Origin: Aspidiotus rigidus | Taxonomy: Eukaryota; Arthropoda; Insecta; Hemiptera; Diaspididae | Assembly: GCA_035079385.1 (NCBI GenBank) | Contig: JAVHKY010000004.1 | Span: 16,089,001 to 16,153,000 of the forward strand | DNA length: 64,000 bases | Reading direction: 5' to 3' | Shown here: piece after piece, positions 43,301-52,169 of the stretch | How positions within the stretch are numbered: the first letter of the stretch is position 1 | Layout of the letters: each line of letters begins with the position of its first letter | Notes under the pieces: model-generated | Told to the model about the DNA's origin: nothing | The model's input: the letters and a program-made list of their open reading frames with translations, nothing else | Database searches by the model: none | Position numbers and translations under genes: made by a program

Positions 43301-45330
43301 ACCTATCTTGGCGTCGTATAAGTCTTGTATGAGAAATATTTTGAGGTAATTGTGGGTGTTCTATATTTTGAGGTATCAACTTTCGGTGGGGCGAACGAGC
43401 GATCTCGCTGTTGTATTGGAATGGTATGAGAAAATTCAAGTCTTTTTTGAGAAATATGAGGTAGCGCGAACTCGCTCCGCTCGTTCGCCCCCTGTCTCGC
43501 TGTTGTATTGGAATGGTATGAGACAGTTCAAGTCTAGAAGACATGGAAAAATTTCGACTATCCAGCCATATACGATAGGAAGAGGGACTTAAAAAACTTT
43601 ACCTATCTTGGCGTCGTATAAGTCTTCTATGAGAAATATGAGGTAGCGCGAACTCGCTCCGCTCGTTCGCCCCCTGTCTCGCTGTTGTATTGGAATGGTA
43701 TGTGACAATTCAAGTCTAGGGGACTTGGAAAAATTTCGACTATCCAGCCTTTATTTATTTAATTGTTTAATTATTCAATTATTTAAATATTTAATTATTT
43801 AATTATTTAATATTATTTATTTATTTATTTATTATTAATTCTTGTACTAGGTCAAGTGTTCGTGAGATATTATTCATTTACCCCTTTACCTATCTTGGCG
43901 TCGTATAAGTCTTGTATGAGAAATATTTTGAGGTAATTGTGGGTGTTCTATATTTTGAGGTATCAACTTTCGGTGGGGCGAACGAGCGATCTCGCTGTTG
44001 TATTGGAATGGTATGAGAAAATTCAAGTCTTTTTTGAGAAATATGAGGTAGCGCGAACTCGCTCCGCTCGTTCGCCCCCTGTCTCGCTGTTGTATTGGAA
44101 TGGTATGAGACAGTTCAAGTCTAGAAGACATGGAAAAATTTCGACTATCCAGCCATATACGATAGGAAGAGGGACTTAAAAAACTTTACCTATCTTGGCG
44201 TCGTATAAGTCTTCTATGAGAAATATGAGGTAGGGCGAACTCGCTCCGCTCGTTCGCCCCCTGTCTCGCTGTTGTATTGGAATGGTATGTGACAATTCAA
44301 GTCTAGGGGACTTGGAAAAATTTCGACTATCCAGCCTTTATTTATTTAATTGTTTAATTATTCAATTATTTAAATATTTAATTATTTAATTATTTAATAT
44401 TATTTATTTATTTATTTATTATTAATTCTTGTACTAGGTCAAGTGTTCGTGAGATATTATTCATTTACCCCTTTACCTATCTTGGCGTCGTATAAGTCTT
44501 GTATGAGAAATATTTTGAGGTAATTGTGGGTGTTCTATATTTTGAGGTATCAACTTTCGGTGGGGCGAACGAGCGATCTCGCTGTTGTATTGGAATGGTA
44601 TGAGAAAATTCAAGTCTTTTTTGAGAAATATGAGGTAGCGCGAACTCGCTCCGCTCGTTCGCCCCCTGTCTCGCTGTTGTATTGGAATGGTATGAGACAG
44701 TTCAAGTCTAGAAGACATGGAAAAATTTCGACTATCCAGCCATATACGATAGGAAGAGGGACTTAAAAAACTTTACCTATCTTGGCGTCGTATAAGTCTT
44801 CTATGAGAAATATGAGGTAGCGCGAACTCGCTCCGCTCGTTCGCCCCCTGTCTCGCTGTTGTATTGGAATGGTATGTGACAATTCAAGTCTAGGGGACTT
44901 GGAAAAATTTCGACTATCCAGCCTTTATTTATTTAATTGTTTAATTATTCAATTATTTAAATATTTAATTATTTAATTATTTAATATTATTTATTTATTT
45001 ATTTATTATTAATTCTTGTACTAGGTCAAGTGTTCGTGAGATATTATTCATTTACGCCTTTACCTATCTTGGCGTCGTATAAGTCTTGTATGAGAAATAT
45101 TTTGAGGTAATTGTGGGTGTTCTATATTTTGAGGTATCAACTTTCGGTGGGGCGAACGAGCGATCTCGCTGTTGTATTGGAATGGTATGAGAAAATTCAA
45201 GTCTTTTTTGAGAAATATGAGGTAGCGCGAACTCGCTCCGCTCGTTCGCCCCCTGTCTCGCTGTTGTATTGGAATGGTATGAGACAATTCAAGTCTAGGG
45301 GACTTGGAAAAATTTCGACCATCCAGCCTT
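40326..45330 (+). repeat. Satellite array, 587-bp unit, about 8.5 near-identical copies
   Basis: Landmarks such as 'gtgggtgttctatattttga' repeat exactly every 587 bp (about 40,412, 40,999, 41,586 and so on to 45,108). Each unit holds two copies of GCGAACTCGCTCCGCTCGTT, one 'ggcgaacgagcgatctcgc', a 45-bp-type module and a TTTA/TTAA tract. Variation is limited to a few diagnostic bases (tacgatagg/tacgttagg; gtagcgcg/gtagggcg; ttacgcc/ttacccc). Open frames of 80-81 codons recur on both strands, but they are repeat-derived and have no sign of selection. Confidence 0.96.
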
Positions 45331-45422
45331 TATTTATTTAATTATTTAATTATTTAATTATTCAATTATTTAATTATTTAATTATTTAATTATTCAATTA
45401 TTTTATTATTTAATTATTTAAT

Positions 45423-45458
<36 letters not shown>

Positions 45459-45463
45459 TCTAT

Positions 45464-45526
<63 letters not shown>

Positions 45527-46210
45527 TTGATTTATTTATTTATTCATTTATTTATTTATTATTAATTCTTCTACTGGGTCAAGTGTTCGTGAGATATTAT
45601 TCGTTTACTCCCTTTACCTATCTTGGCGTCGTATAAGTCTTGTATGAGAAATATTTTGAGGTAATTGTGAGTGTTCTATATTTTGAGGTATCAACTTTCG
45701 TGGGGCGAACGAGCGATCTCGCTGTTGTATTGGAATGGTATGAGACAATTCAAGTCTAGGGGACTTGGAAAAATTTCGACTATCCAGCCATATATGATAG
45801 GAAGAGGGACTTGGAAAATTTTCTAATTATCAATTATATTAATTATTTATTTATTTAATTATTTAATTATTTAATTATTTATTTATTTAATTATTCAATT
45901 ATTTATTTATTTATTTGATTATTTAATTATATTAATTATTTAATTATTTATTCATTTAATTATTTAATTATTTAATTTTTAATTAATTAATTATTTATTA
46001 TTATTACGCGGGTGTACTCGCGAATTTCTGAATCACCCACGGGGTAGAGATTTTCTAATTATTAATTATATTAATTATTTATTTATTTAATTATTTATTT
46101 ATTTAATTATTTAATTATTTAATTATTTATTTATTTATTTATTTAATTATTTATTTATTTAATTAAATAATTATTTAATTATTTATTTATTTATTTATTT
46201 AGTTATTATT
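45331..46210. repeat. TTTA/TTAA simple repeats in B copy 3
   Basis: Long TTTA runs (45,425-45,560) and mixed TTAA tracts. They are interrupted by one further partial unit (about 45,565-45,830) and one 'gtgtactcgcgaatttctga' block near 46,013. Confidence 0.9.
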
Positions 46211-46355
46211 AATTATTATTATTACGCGGGGTGTACTCGCGAATTTCTGAATCACTCACGGGGTAGAGATTTCTCTTGACGGGGGGGGGGGGGGGGGGGT
46301 GTACTCGCGAGTTTCAAAATCGGGGTCTGGCGAGAGAAAAGACATGGAACATGTC

Positions 46356-46486
46356 AAAACTCAAGCGAAAAATTTGATCACCTCGTCGGGATCCGAACCC
46401 GAGACCTTTCGCTTGTCGGGCGACTGCAAGCGAAAGGTCTCGGGTTCGGATCCCGACTAGGTGATCAAATTTTTCGCTTGAGTTTT
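46356..46486. repeat. Foldback made of tRNA-derived sequence, 60-bp arms
   Basis: Arms 46,356-46,415 and 46,427-46,486 are inverted copies with one mismatch, separated by 11 nt. Each arm contains a tRNA T-arm: TCGGG, loop TTCGGAT, CCCGA, preceded by the variable-loop-like AGGTC. The T-arm/B-box part fits a tRNA 3' half or tRNA-derived SINE, but no D-arm or full acceptor stem is present, so it is not a functional tRNA. It lies directly against the right end of B copy 3. Confidence 0.8.
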
Positions 46487-46489
46487 TCA

Positions 46490-46783
46490 TTTACCAACAA
46501 CCCCTCTCCTTTAATAAAGCTGTAAGGTTTGTCGAGGTTCTAGATAACTGGAGTTGTGAACTGAAACGCAGGTCTTTTCGAGGTAAACCACTCTTATGGA
46601 ATATATAGGATATACAGATGCGAAAAAGATATTGACGAGAAGATAGGTCTGTCACTTTTGCTGATAATGACAGATGACCAAATTGAGAATTTGAAAGCCA
46701 GAGAATTGTTGCTCGCAACGCCGGGCTGTCCCCTGTCACCTATGAGATCAGGCTAAAAGAATATGATCTAGCAATTAGAGTTA
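46490..46783. other. Unassigned, possible coding remnant
   Basis: Plus-strand fragments such as AVRFVEVLDNWSCELKR look coding-like but are broken by stops, and I do not recognise the family. Confidence 0.25.
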
Positions 46784-46785
46784 TA

Positions 46786-47640
46786 CAGTAAAATCCGTTT
46801 AATACGCTCTCCAAGGGAATACTCGAAAAAATCGTCGTATTACACGAAAAATCAAAAAGCTCGAAAATTTTCTAATGTATTTGTGCTACATTTTTGTAGA
46901 ACAAGATGAAATAATCCCAAGGGTCGTGAGCAAGTACATCAAGTATCTTCGGTTGTTTCAAACGTTTTGTGGACTGAGCCGTCATATAGTTTTCAATTCT
47001 TTGAAGATTAATTAAAATTTCGTCATTTTCATCAAAGGTTGACATAAATTTTCTCAAAGTTTCGATAGCATCAAATCCTTTGGTCAAAGAAGGGGGTGGG
47101 TTGGAGTTCTCCTCCTCATCACTTTCTTCATCAATGTCAATGTTTGCATTGGTAGATGCGCAACTGTCACTTACAATATCTTCTAAATTTCTCATCTCAC
47201 TTAGTCACTAGATCGTCGTCAATATTCACGTAATCAGGATAGCTGTCCAGTTCTGAAAATCGATCCAACCGCATGAACCAGTGAAATCAGAGAACCCCAA
47301 TTTTCCCGCTACTTCATGTGATTTTTCGACAATAATAAGCCCATTTATAGGTAGATTATTGCTTCACTCGAGTACAATCGTCTCCAGTTCCTCAAATTTT
47401 CCCAATTTTACTTTCTTTCGTTTACAGCCTCCTTCAACAGTATTTTTCTCGTTTTCTGTACGTTTCTTCAAAATTGTTCTTAGGGTAGAAGGAGGTACGT
47501 TGAGTTTTTTGGCGACCGTTATTGGAGTTTCAAGAGGGAGGTCTTTCGTCTTACTGCTTCAAGATGTCAAATTTATCGCTGATTGTAAGAGCTTTCCTCT
47601 TAATACCCCTACTCATGATTAGATTGCACGCAACAAACTC
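46786..47640 (-). pseudogene. Tigger/pogo-type transposase remnant with the DDE core deleted
   Basis: The left end is CAGTAAAATCCGTTTAATACG preceded by TA, as expected for pogo/Tigger ends. On the minus strand the protein begins at 47,616 with MSRGIKRKALTISDKFDIL, the CENP-B-type N-terminal helix-turn-helix. It then shows frameshifted pieces of the second DNA-binding domain (near 47,290-47,400). It jumps to an acidic C-terminal segment (47,195-46,872) with IETLRKFMSTFDEND and KRLKQPKILD. The roughly 200-residue DDE catalytic domain is missing between them. The right terminal repeat was not found. Confidence 0.65.
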
Positions 47641-47871
47641 GACAGGCACATAGAAAACTAAACAGCACTGACTACCTCATCTATGAAAGTCGTCCTTGTT
47701 ACTGATCTAGTCCGTAGAGTCTATCAGGTGAGTGACTTGAAAGTACAGTTAGAAGTTGTACATATGCAATAATAATCGTGCAGAAAGAGATGAAACAAAA
47801 AGAACAGACGCAAACCTGCTTAAATTGCCAACATTTTCGACAGTTTGAACGTGAAATTGTGAAGTTATATG
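47641..47871. other. Short unassigned stretch
   Basis: Separates the Tigger remnant from the long-TIR element. Nothing was recognised. Confidence 0.4.
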
Positions 47872-49197
47872 TGTTACAGTTAAAATCCGAAATCAGTAAA
47901 TTCTAAAATTCACTAGTCAAAACTAGTTGCCACAAATGACTTTAGTCAGAACTAGTTTCGACGAGTTTTTTCTAGAATTTACTGTGACCCTCAGCGTTGG
48001 AGCTAGTTTTAACTTGAATAATTTCAGGTAAAACTAGTTTTTACTAGTGAAAACTAGAATTGACTAGTAAAAAGTGAAATAGAGAAGAAATTATGATTGT
48101 CGGGGAACACTAGTTTTAACTAGTGAAAACAAGAAGGGTGAATCCAATCAGTAAAATGAATTTCTTCCCTAGTACAAATGTAATTGCATTTTTATCAAGG
48201 GTGTTGGAGCAATTTTTTTTAGAGGCCTCCGGAACGAATACAGAAAACGACTCTTCGACTCCGGTTGCCTCCAGTGGACACGTTTGGAGGCGTCTTCTGA
48301 CCTCCAAAGTATGTCTCTGGAAGTACCTCAAAATGCCTCCAGCGCAATTACTGAGATTGGAGAAAATGCCTCCGGAGGCACTGTCGAAGAAACCGAAGAC
48401 GTCTTTGGAGACGCCTCCGAAGGCACTTGTAACGTTGATCAGTGTGACCAGATGTAGCATATTGGCCTACCAGTGTGGCCAGATGACAGATAATACTCAC
48501 AAGGTGTATTTAAAACTTTGGCTTTTCTTCGAACCGAGCAGCGCTAGCATCAAAGTGGCTGAATGAGGGTTCGAGGAATAGAATACTGTTGAAAAAAGTG
48601 CCTCCTAAAGGATCTTTGGAAGCACCTCCAAGCCTCTAGGTGGAAGCAAGGTACCTCCGGAGGCAAAATGCTCCAGCCTCCAACATCTTGGTTTAAATCC
48701 TCACCATCTTCGCCTCATTGGAGGCGGAGGCAAGGTACCTCCAGAGATAAAATGCCTCCAGCCTCCAACACCCTTGAATTTTTATTTTTCACAAAGCTTG
48801 TTTGTACTTGAATGGTGTGCGTCAATTAGTCACTGTTAGGTTTGCTCTTGTAACGTTTATAGACCGACGAATTCGGTTTAATGTGTGAATTAAGGAAGAA
48901 AAATTTAGAACTTTTTCGTATATTTTATTGCAGAGCGAGCTACTTATCCTCAAAGTTGAGCAGAACTACCAAATATCTATCAATTTGGCCGAAGTATGTC
49001 TGGAAATACCATCACCTTTTGAACTCGAACAATTTCAATTCATTTCAGTTATAACTAGAATTTATACTGATGAATTCAAACAATTTTTTTATTCTAGAAT
49101 TAACTAGTCAAAACTAGTTCTGACTAAAGTCATTTGTGGCAACTAGTTTTGACTAGTGAATTTTAGAATTTACTGATTTCGGGTTTTAACTGTAACA
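47872..49197. mobile_element. Long-TIR non-autonomous DNA transposon with ACTAGT-rich ends
   Basis: TIRs of about 87 bp (47,872-47,958 and about 49,111-49,197) begin TGTTACAGTTAAAA and differ at one or two positions. They contain repeated CTAGTCAAAACTAGTT motifs, which occur again in the interior. There is no transposase. The interior is interrupted by the hAT-like element at 48,196-48,776. No clear target duplication was found, so the superfamily is undecided. Confidence 0.82.
48196..48776. mobile_element. hAT-like MITE nested in the long-TIR element, CCTCC/GGAGG-rich
   Basis: The ends are CAAGGGTGTTGGAG and CTCCAACACCCTTG (perfect 14-bp TIR, hAT-like CARGG start). An A/T-rich direct repeat of 7-8 bp (ATTTTTA) flanks the element. 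The interior is full of GCCTCCGGAGGC-type words that can pair within the strand. It has no coding capacity; the open frame crossing it is repeat-derived. Confidence 0.78.
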
Positions 49198-49208
49198 TAA
49201 TATGTATA

Positions 49209-50655
49209 TGTCGCAGCCCTTTTGTAGATTTAGCCTTTTTGCAAAAATCCTAGCCCGTTTACAAAACGCCGCCTTTTTGTCAAAAAAATGTTGCGTTCTC
49301 AATCAGCCTGAAAATTTTTAGCCTTTTTATAATGAGGCTGCCACTATCTAGCTTTATTGTCGTCGTACTATTTTCATCGCAAAGAAGCTAACCTAAACCA
49401 GTCGTTTTACAAACAGACTGAGACCTCATAGCCTACATGTAAATAGTCGACCACCCGTATCATGAAACATCGCCCTAGCATGAATCATGCTTTTGCATGC
49501 TTCCAAAAACTTTAGAGGTGATGTACATTGATGTTACTCAGTTTCTCGATTGCCGATCGATTATTTGTGTACGATTGATTATTCTTGTGTGAAGTTGTTG
49601 TTATTAGCTCGCATTTCGTAATTCTTTCATAGTAATTTGACCATTTTTTTTTTGGGAATGATTGAACTTGTTACAAATTGTTCATCTCCCTCGCCTCAAG
49701 AACGTACAGAAAATGATTTAGAAAAGAGTGACGGTAGTGTACATGCAGTCTGTCAACTACAATTTAATGTCAAACTTGATAAGTTCTATGAAGGAGGAGA
49801 TAATTCACTGAAGAAACCGTGGTCAAGAAGTCGCGTACTGAAGACGATAAGATGCCGAGGCAGCTGAGACGTTGCATAAAAAGCGAATATGTAAAAAGTA
49901 CGATGTTCTCAGTACCGGTGCTGAAGATAACTTAATTATAAAAAGGAAGCATGTGGATGACCCGATTAAAATTATCTTACCTGTGGAAGACTACTATAAA
50001 AAACTATCCCAGATTCATAAAAATTGTGGCCATGGAGGTCGCGATAAAATGCTTTATGCGTTGAAAAATAAGTTTATCATTCCAAAGCCAGTAATAGAAA
50101 TATTTGTTTCGTTATGTTGGACTTGTTTGAAGAAAAGACCTCAACCTCACAAGGGACTTGTCGTTCAACCAATTGTTTCAAAAGACTTGAATTCGCGTGG
50201 TCAGGTAGACTTAATGGACTTTCAATCAACGCTTGATGGTCGGTACAAATGGCTGATGAATTTTCAAGACAATGCAACAAATCAATCAATCGTACACAAA
50301 TAATCGATCGGCAATCGAGAAACTGAGTAACATCAATGTGCATCACCTCTAAAGTCTTTGGAAGCACACAAAAGCCTGATTCATGATAGGGCGATGATTC
50401 ATGATACGGCTGGTCGACTATTTGCATGTAGGCTATGAGGTCTCAGTCTGTTTGTAAAACGACTGGTTTAGGTTAGCTTCTTTGTGATGAAAATAGTACG
50501 ACGACAATAAAGCTAGATAGTGGCAGCCTCATTATAAAAAGGCTAAAAATTTTCAGGCTGATTGAGATCGCAACATTTTTTTTACAAAAAGGCGGCGTTT
50601 TGTAAACGGGCTAGGATTTTTGCAAAAAGGCTAAATCTACAAAAGGGCTGCGACA
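49209..50655 (+). mobile_element. Ginger-like integrase transposon with ~375-bp inverted ends
   Basis: The ends are TGTCGCAG and CTGCGACA, flanked by the 4-bp direct repeat TATA (49,205-49,208 and 50,656-50,659). Ginger elements are known for TGTNR termini and 4-bp target duplications. The inverted arms run about 49,209-49,583 and 50,283-50,655 with only scattered differences. The unique centre (about 49,584-50,282) contains the 5' part of an integrase gene. The right arm begins where the integrase sequence is cut, so it probably arose by inverted duplication of the left end. Confidence 0.75.
49872..50303 (+). pseudogene. KRBA2/SCAND3-type integrase, 3'-truncated
   Basis: The frame is open from 49,851. 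It contains the HHCC zinc-binding domain of retroviral-type integrases (QIHKNCGHGG and, about 30 residues later, CWTCLKK). The first part of the rve core follows, with RGQVDLMDFQ (first catalytic Asp) and YKWLMNFQD. The gene then ends at the inner edge of the right inverted arm, so the second catalytic Asp and the Glu are missing. An upstream frame at 49,637-49,867 (+1) may hold N-terminal residues. I place it with the KRBA2-like integrases abundant in insect genomes; assignment to Ginger rests on the element ends. Confidence 0.7.
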
Positions 50656-50659
50656 TATA

Positions 50660-50900
50660 TTCAAGCTCAGAAAAAGAGAATTCAGATTGATAATCAGCCC
50701 CAATCTCCAAGAATGGAAACTAAGACTAACGCTTAGCTTTTCTTTTCTCTCTGAGTAGTTGCATGCTACAAAAATCCTAGAAGTCCCCTTCCTCTATGTA
50801 GATATCGTAATTTTTCTTGATATTACTCTCTGATTTTTCAAGTCCCTCCATAGGGATTTAAACTAAAAAGTACATTTTTCAATTCCATAGTATGATAAAT
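50660..50900. other. Short unassigned stretch
   Basis: No coding or repeat signature beyond 'aagtcccc' words. Confidence 0.35.
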
Positions 50901-51541
50901 CCCGTTGAACCATATCGACCGTCGATTTAGAGATTATACGTCAAATCGACATCTTTACCAAAGCCCATCAAAATACAGTTGATTTTAAAGGTAAATCGAT
51001 TGCATAATGACGTCGATTTGAAGTCGAAATATCGTAAACCAAGGAAACATTTTACACAATATCATGTTGACTACACTTCGACGTCGACTCTTAAGCTACC
51101 AGAAATGTGTTCAATATGAGTGAAATGTGAACAATCCGTACACCCGATGTCGACGGCAACAAATGGTCGACAACAATATTTTTATTGTTAACTTGGAATT
51201 GACTTAAAATCGAAGTCGATTTTGAGTAGATTTAGTTGGACCGTAATGGTGACCAAAAATCGACTGTACGTCGACTCTTTGTGGGCGTCGTAATTGAGTC
51301 AACTAGAAGGTCGATAAAAAATTTGAAAAATTCGACTCGAAATCGTCGTCGATTTTTAGTCGAAAAAAAATTTGAGTTCTGTTCAATGATGTCGATGTGA
51401 TTTAGACTCCATATCGACCTGTTTGTTTCTGTAACTTTACAACTCGCACATGAGTTATGTATCCACGGTTACTTAAGGAGGGATTAATATACTATAGAGC
51501 TCACGGTTAACGGTCGAGCCACAAAATCGACCTCGTACCGA

Positions 51542-51693
51542 CAGGGGTGCCGTGAGGCCATTTTTATGAAGATGAATCTTCCTATTCATTTTAGGGGGGC
51601 CCCTTACAATTCAATTTTTTTTTTTCCTAGCTACAAGAAATTAGAGTTTGAGAGAGGTTTCTTCATTGGCCGAGGGGGCTCACGGCACCCCTG
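51542..51693. mobile_element. 152-bp MITE nested in the GTCGA-rich element
   Basis: A perfect 15-bp TIR, CAGGGGTGCCGTGAG and CTCACGGCACCCCTG, is flanked by the direct repeat CCGA (51,538-51,541 and 51,694-51,697). The TIR start looks hAT-like, but the duplication is only 4 bp, so the superfamily is uncertain. Confidence 0.75.
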
Positions 51694-51732
51694 CCGACGT
51701 CGATGTAAAGTGAACAAAAACTTGTATACTTT

Positions 51733-51990
51733 GAATCGACCTGATAACGACGACATCGATTCTGAGCCACACAGTGAACCGTTCACCAGGAATCGACTTG
51801 ATAACAACGTCGATTGTGTGTCGATTTTGAGTCGATAGAAAAACGCTTACCTCAAATCGACTTGATAACGACGTCAAATTTCAGCAGTGTAGTAGATTGT
51901 TCACCCAAAATCGGCTTGATAACGACATCGATCTTAAGTCGTAGAAAACCGTTCACCTTAAATCGACTTGATAACGACGTCGACTTTGAG
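51733..51990. repeat. Tandem repeat of 50-64 bp, five units
   Basis: The anchor AATCGACTTGATAACGACGTC recurs with small changes at about 51,735, 51,792, 51,856, 51,909 and 51,959, each usually followed by 'accgttcacc'. Confidence 0.7.
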
Positions 51991-52169
51991 CCATACATTG
52001 GAAACCAGCAAGTCGATTTGACGTCGATATCCAGTCGTTTGCCGTCGATTTACGGTCGACATATCCCGAAACTATTTCGACTGGAAATCGATGTCAAATT
52101 TGTGTCGATTACTTATTCAAATAATGGGTCGACATGACGTCGATTAAGAGTCGACATGGTTCAACGGGG

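Larger units (their letters stand above)
40236..46359 (+). mobile_element. Repeat family B, copy 3, expanded to 6.1 kb by a 587-bp array
   Basis: Termini and the 17-bp inverted pair are identical to copy 1 (40,266-40,282 and 46,337-46,353), including the TGGC-ATA-GCCA hairpin at the left end and a G-run of about 19 near the right end. The uninterrupted 'tcatgaaatatttcag' at 40,297-40,312 is the empty-site counterpart of the H insertion in copy 1. Most of the length is the tandem array at 40,326-45,330, then AT simple repeats. Confidence 0.87.
50901..52168. mobile_element. TIR element with GTCGA-rich interior
   Basis: The ends are an inverted pair, CCCGTTGAACCATATCGAC (50,901) and its complement with one change (52,150-52,168). 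Between them TCGAC/GTCGA/ACGTCGAT words recur dozens of times in both orientations, which would let either strand self-pair. It contains a tandem sub-array at 51,733-51,990 and a nested MITE at 51,542-51,693. No transposase and no certain target duplication were found. Confidence 0.7.

Noticed and set aside
40364..45341. Recurring 75-81-codon frames on both strands in the 587-bp units
   Set aside because: They repeat with the satellite unit, overlap each other antisense and resemble no protein. They are open only because the units are near-identical.
46375..46470. Functional tRNA gene in the foldback
   Set aside because: Only the T-arm and adjoining 3' half are present; there is no D-arm or matching acceptor strand.
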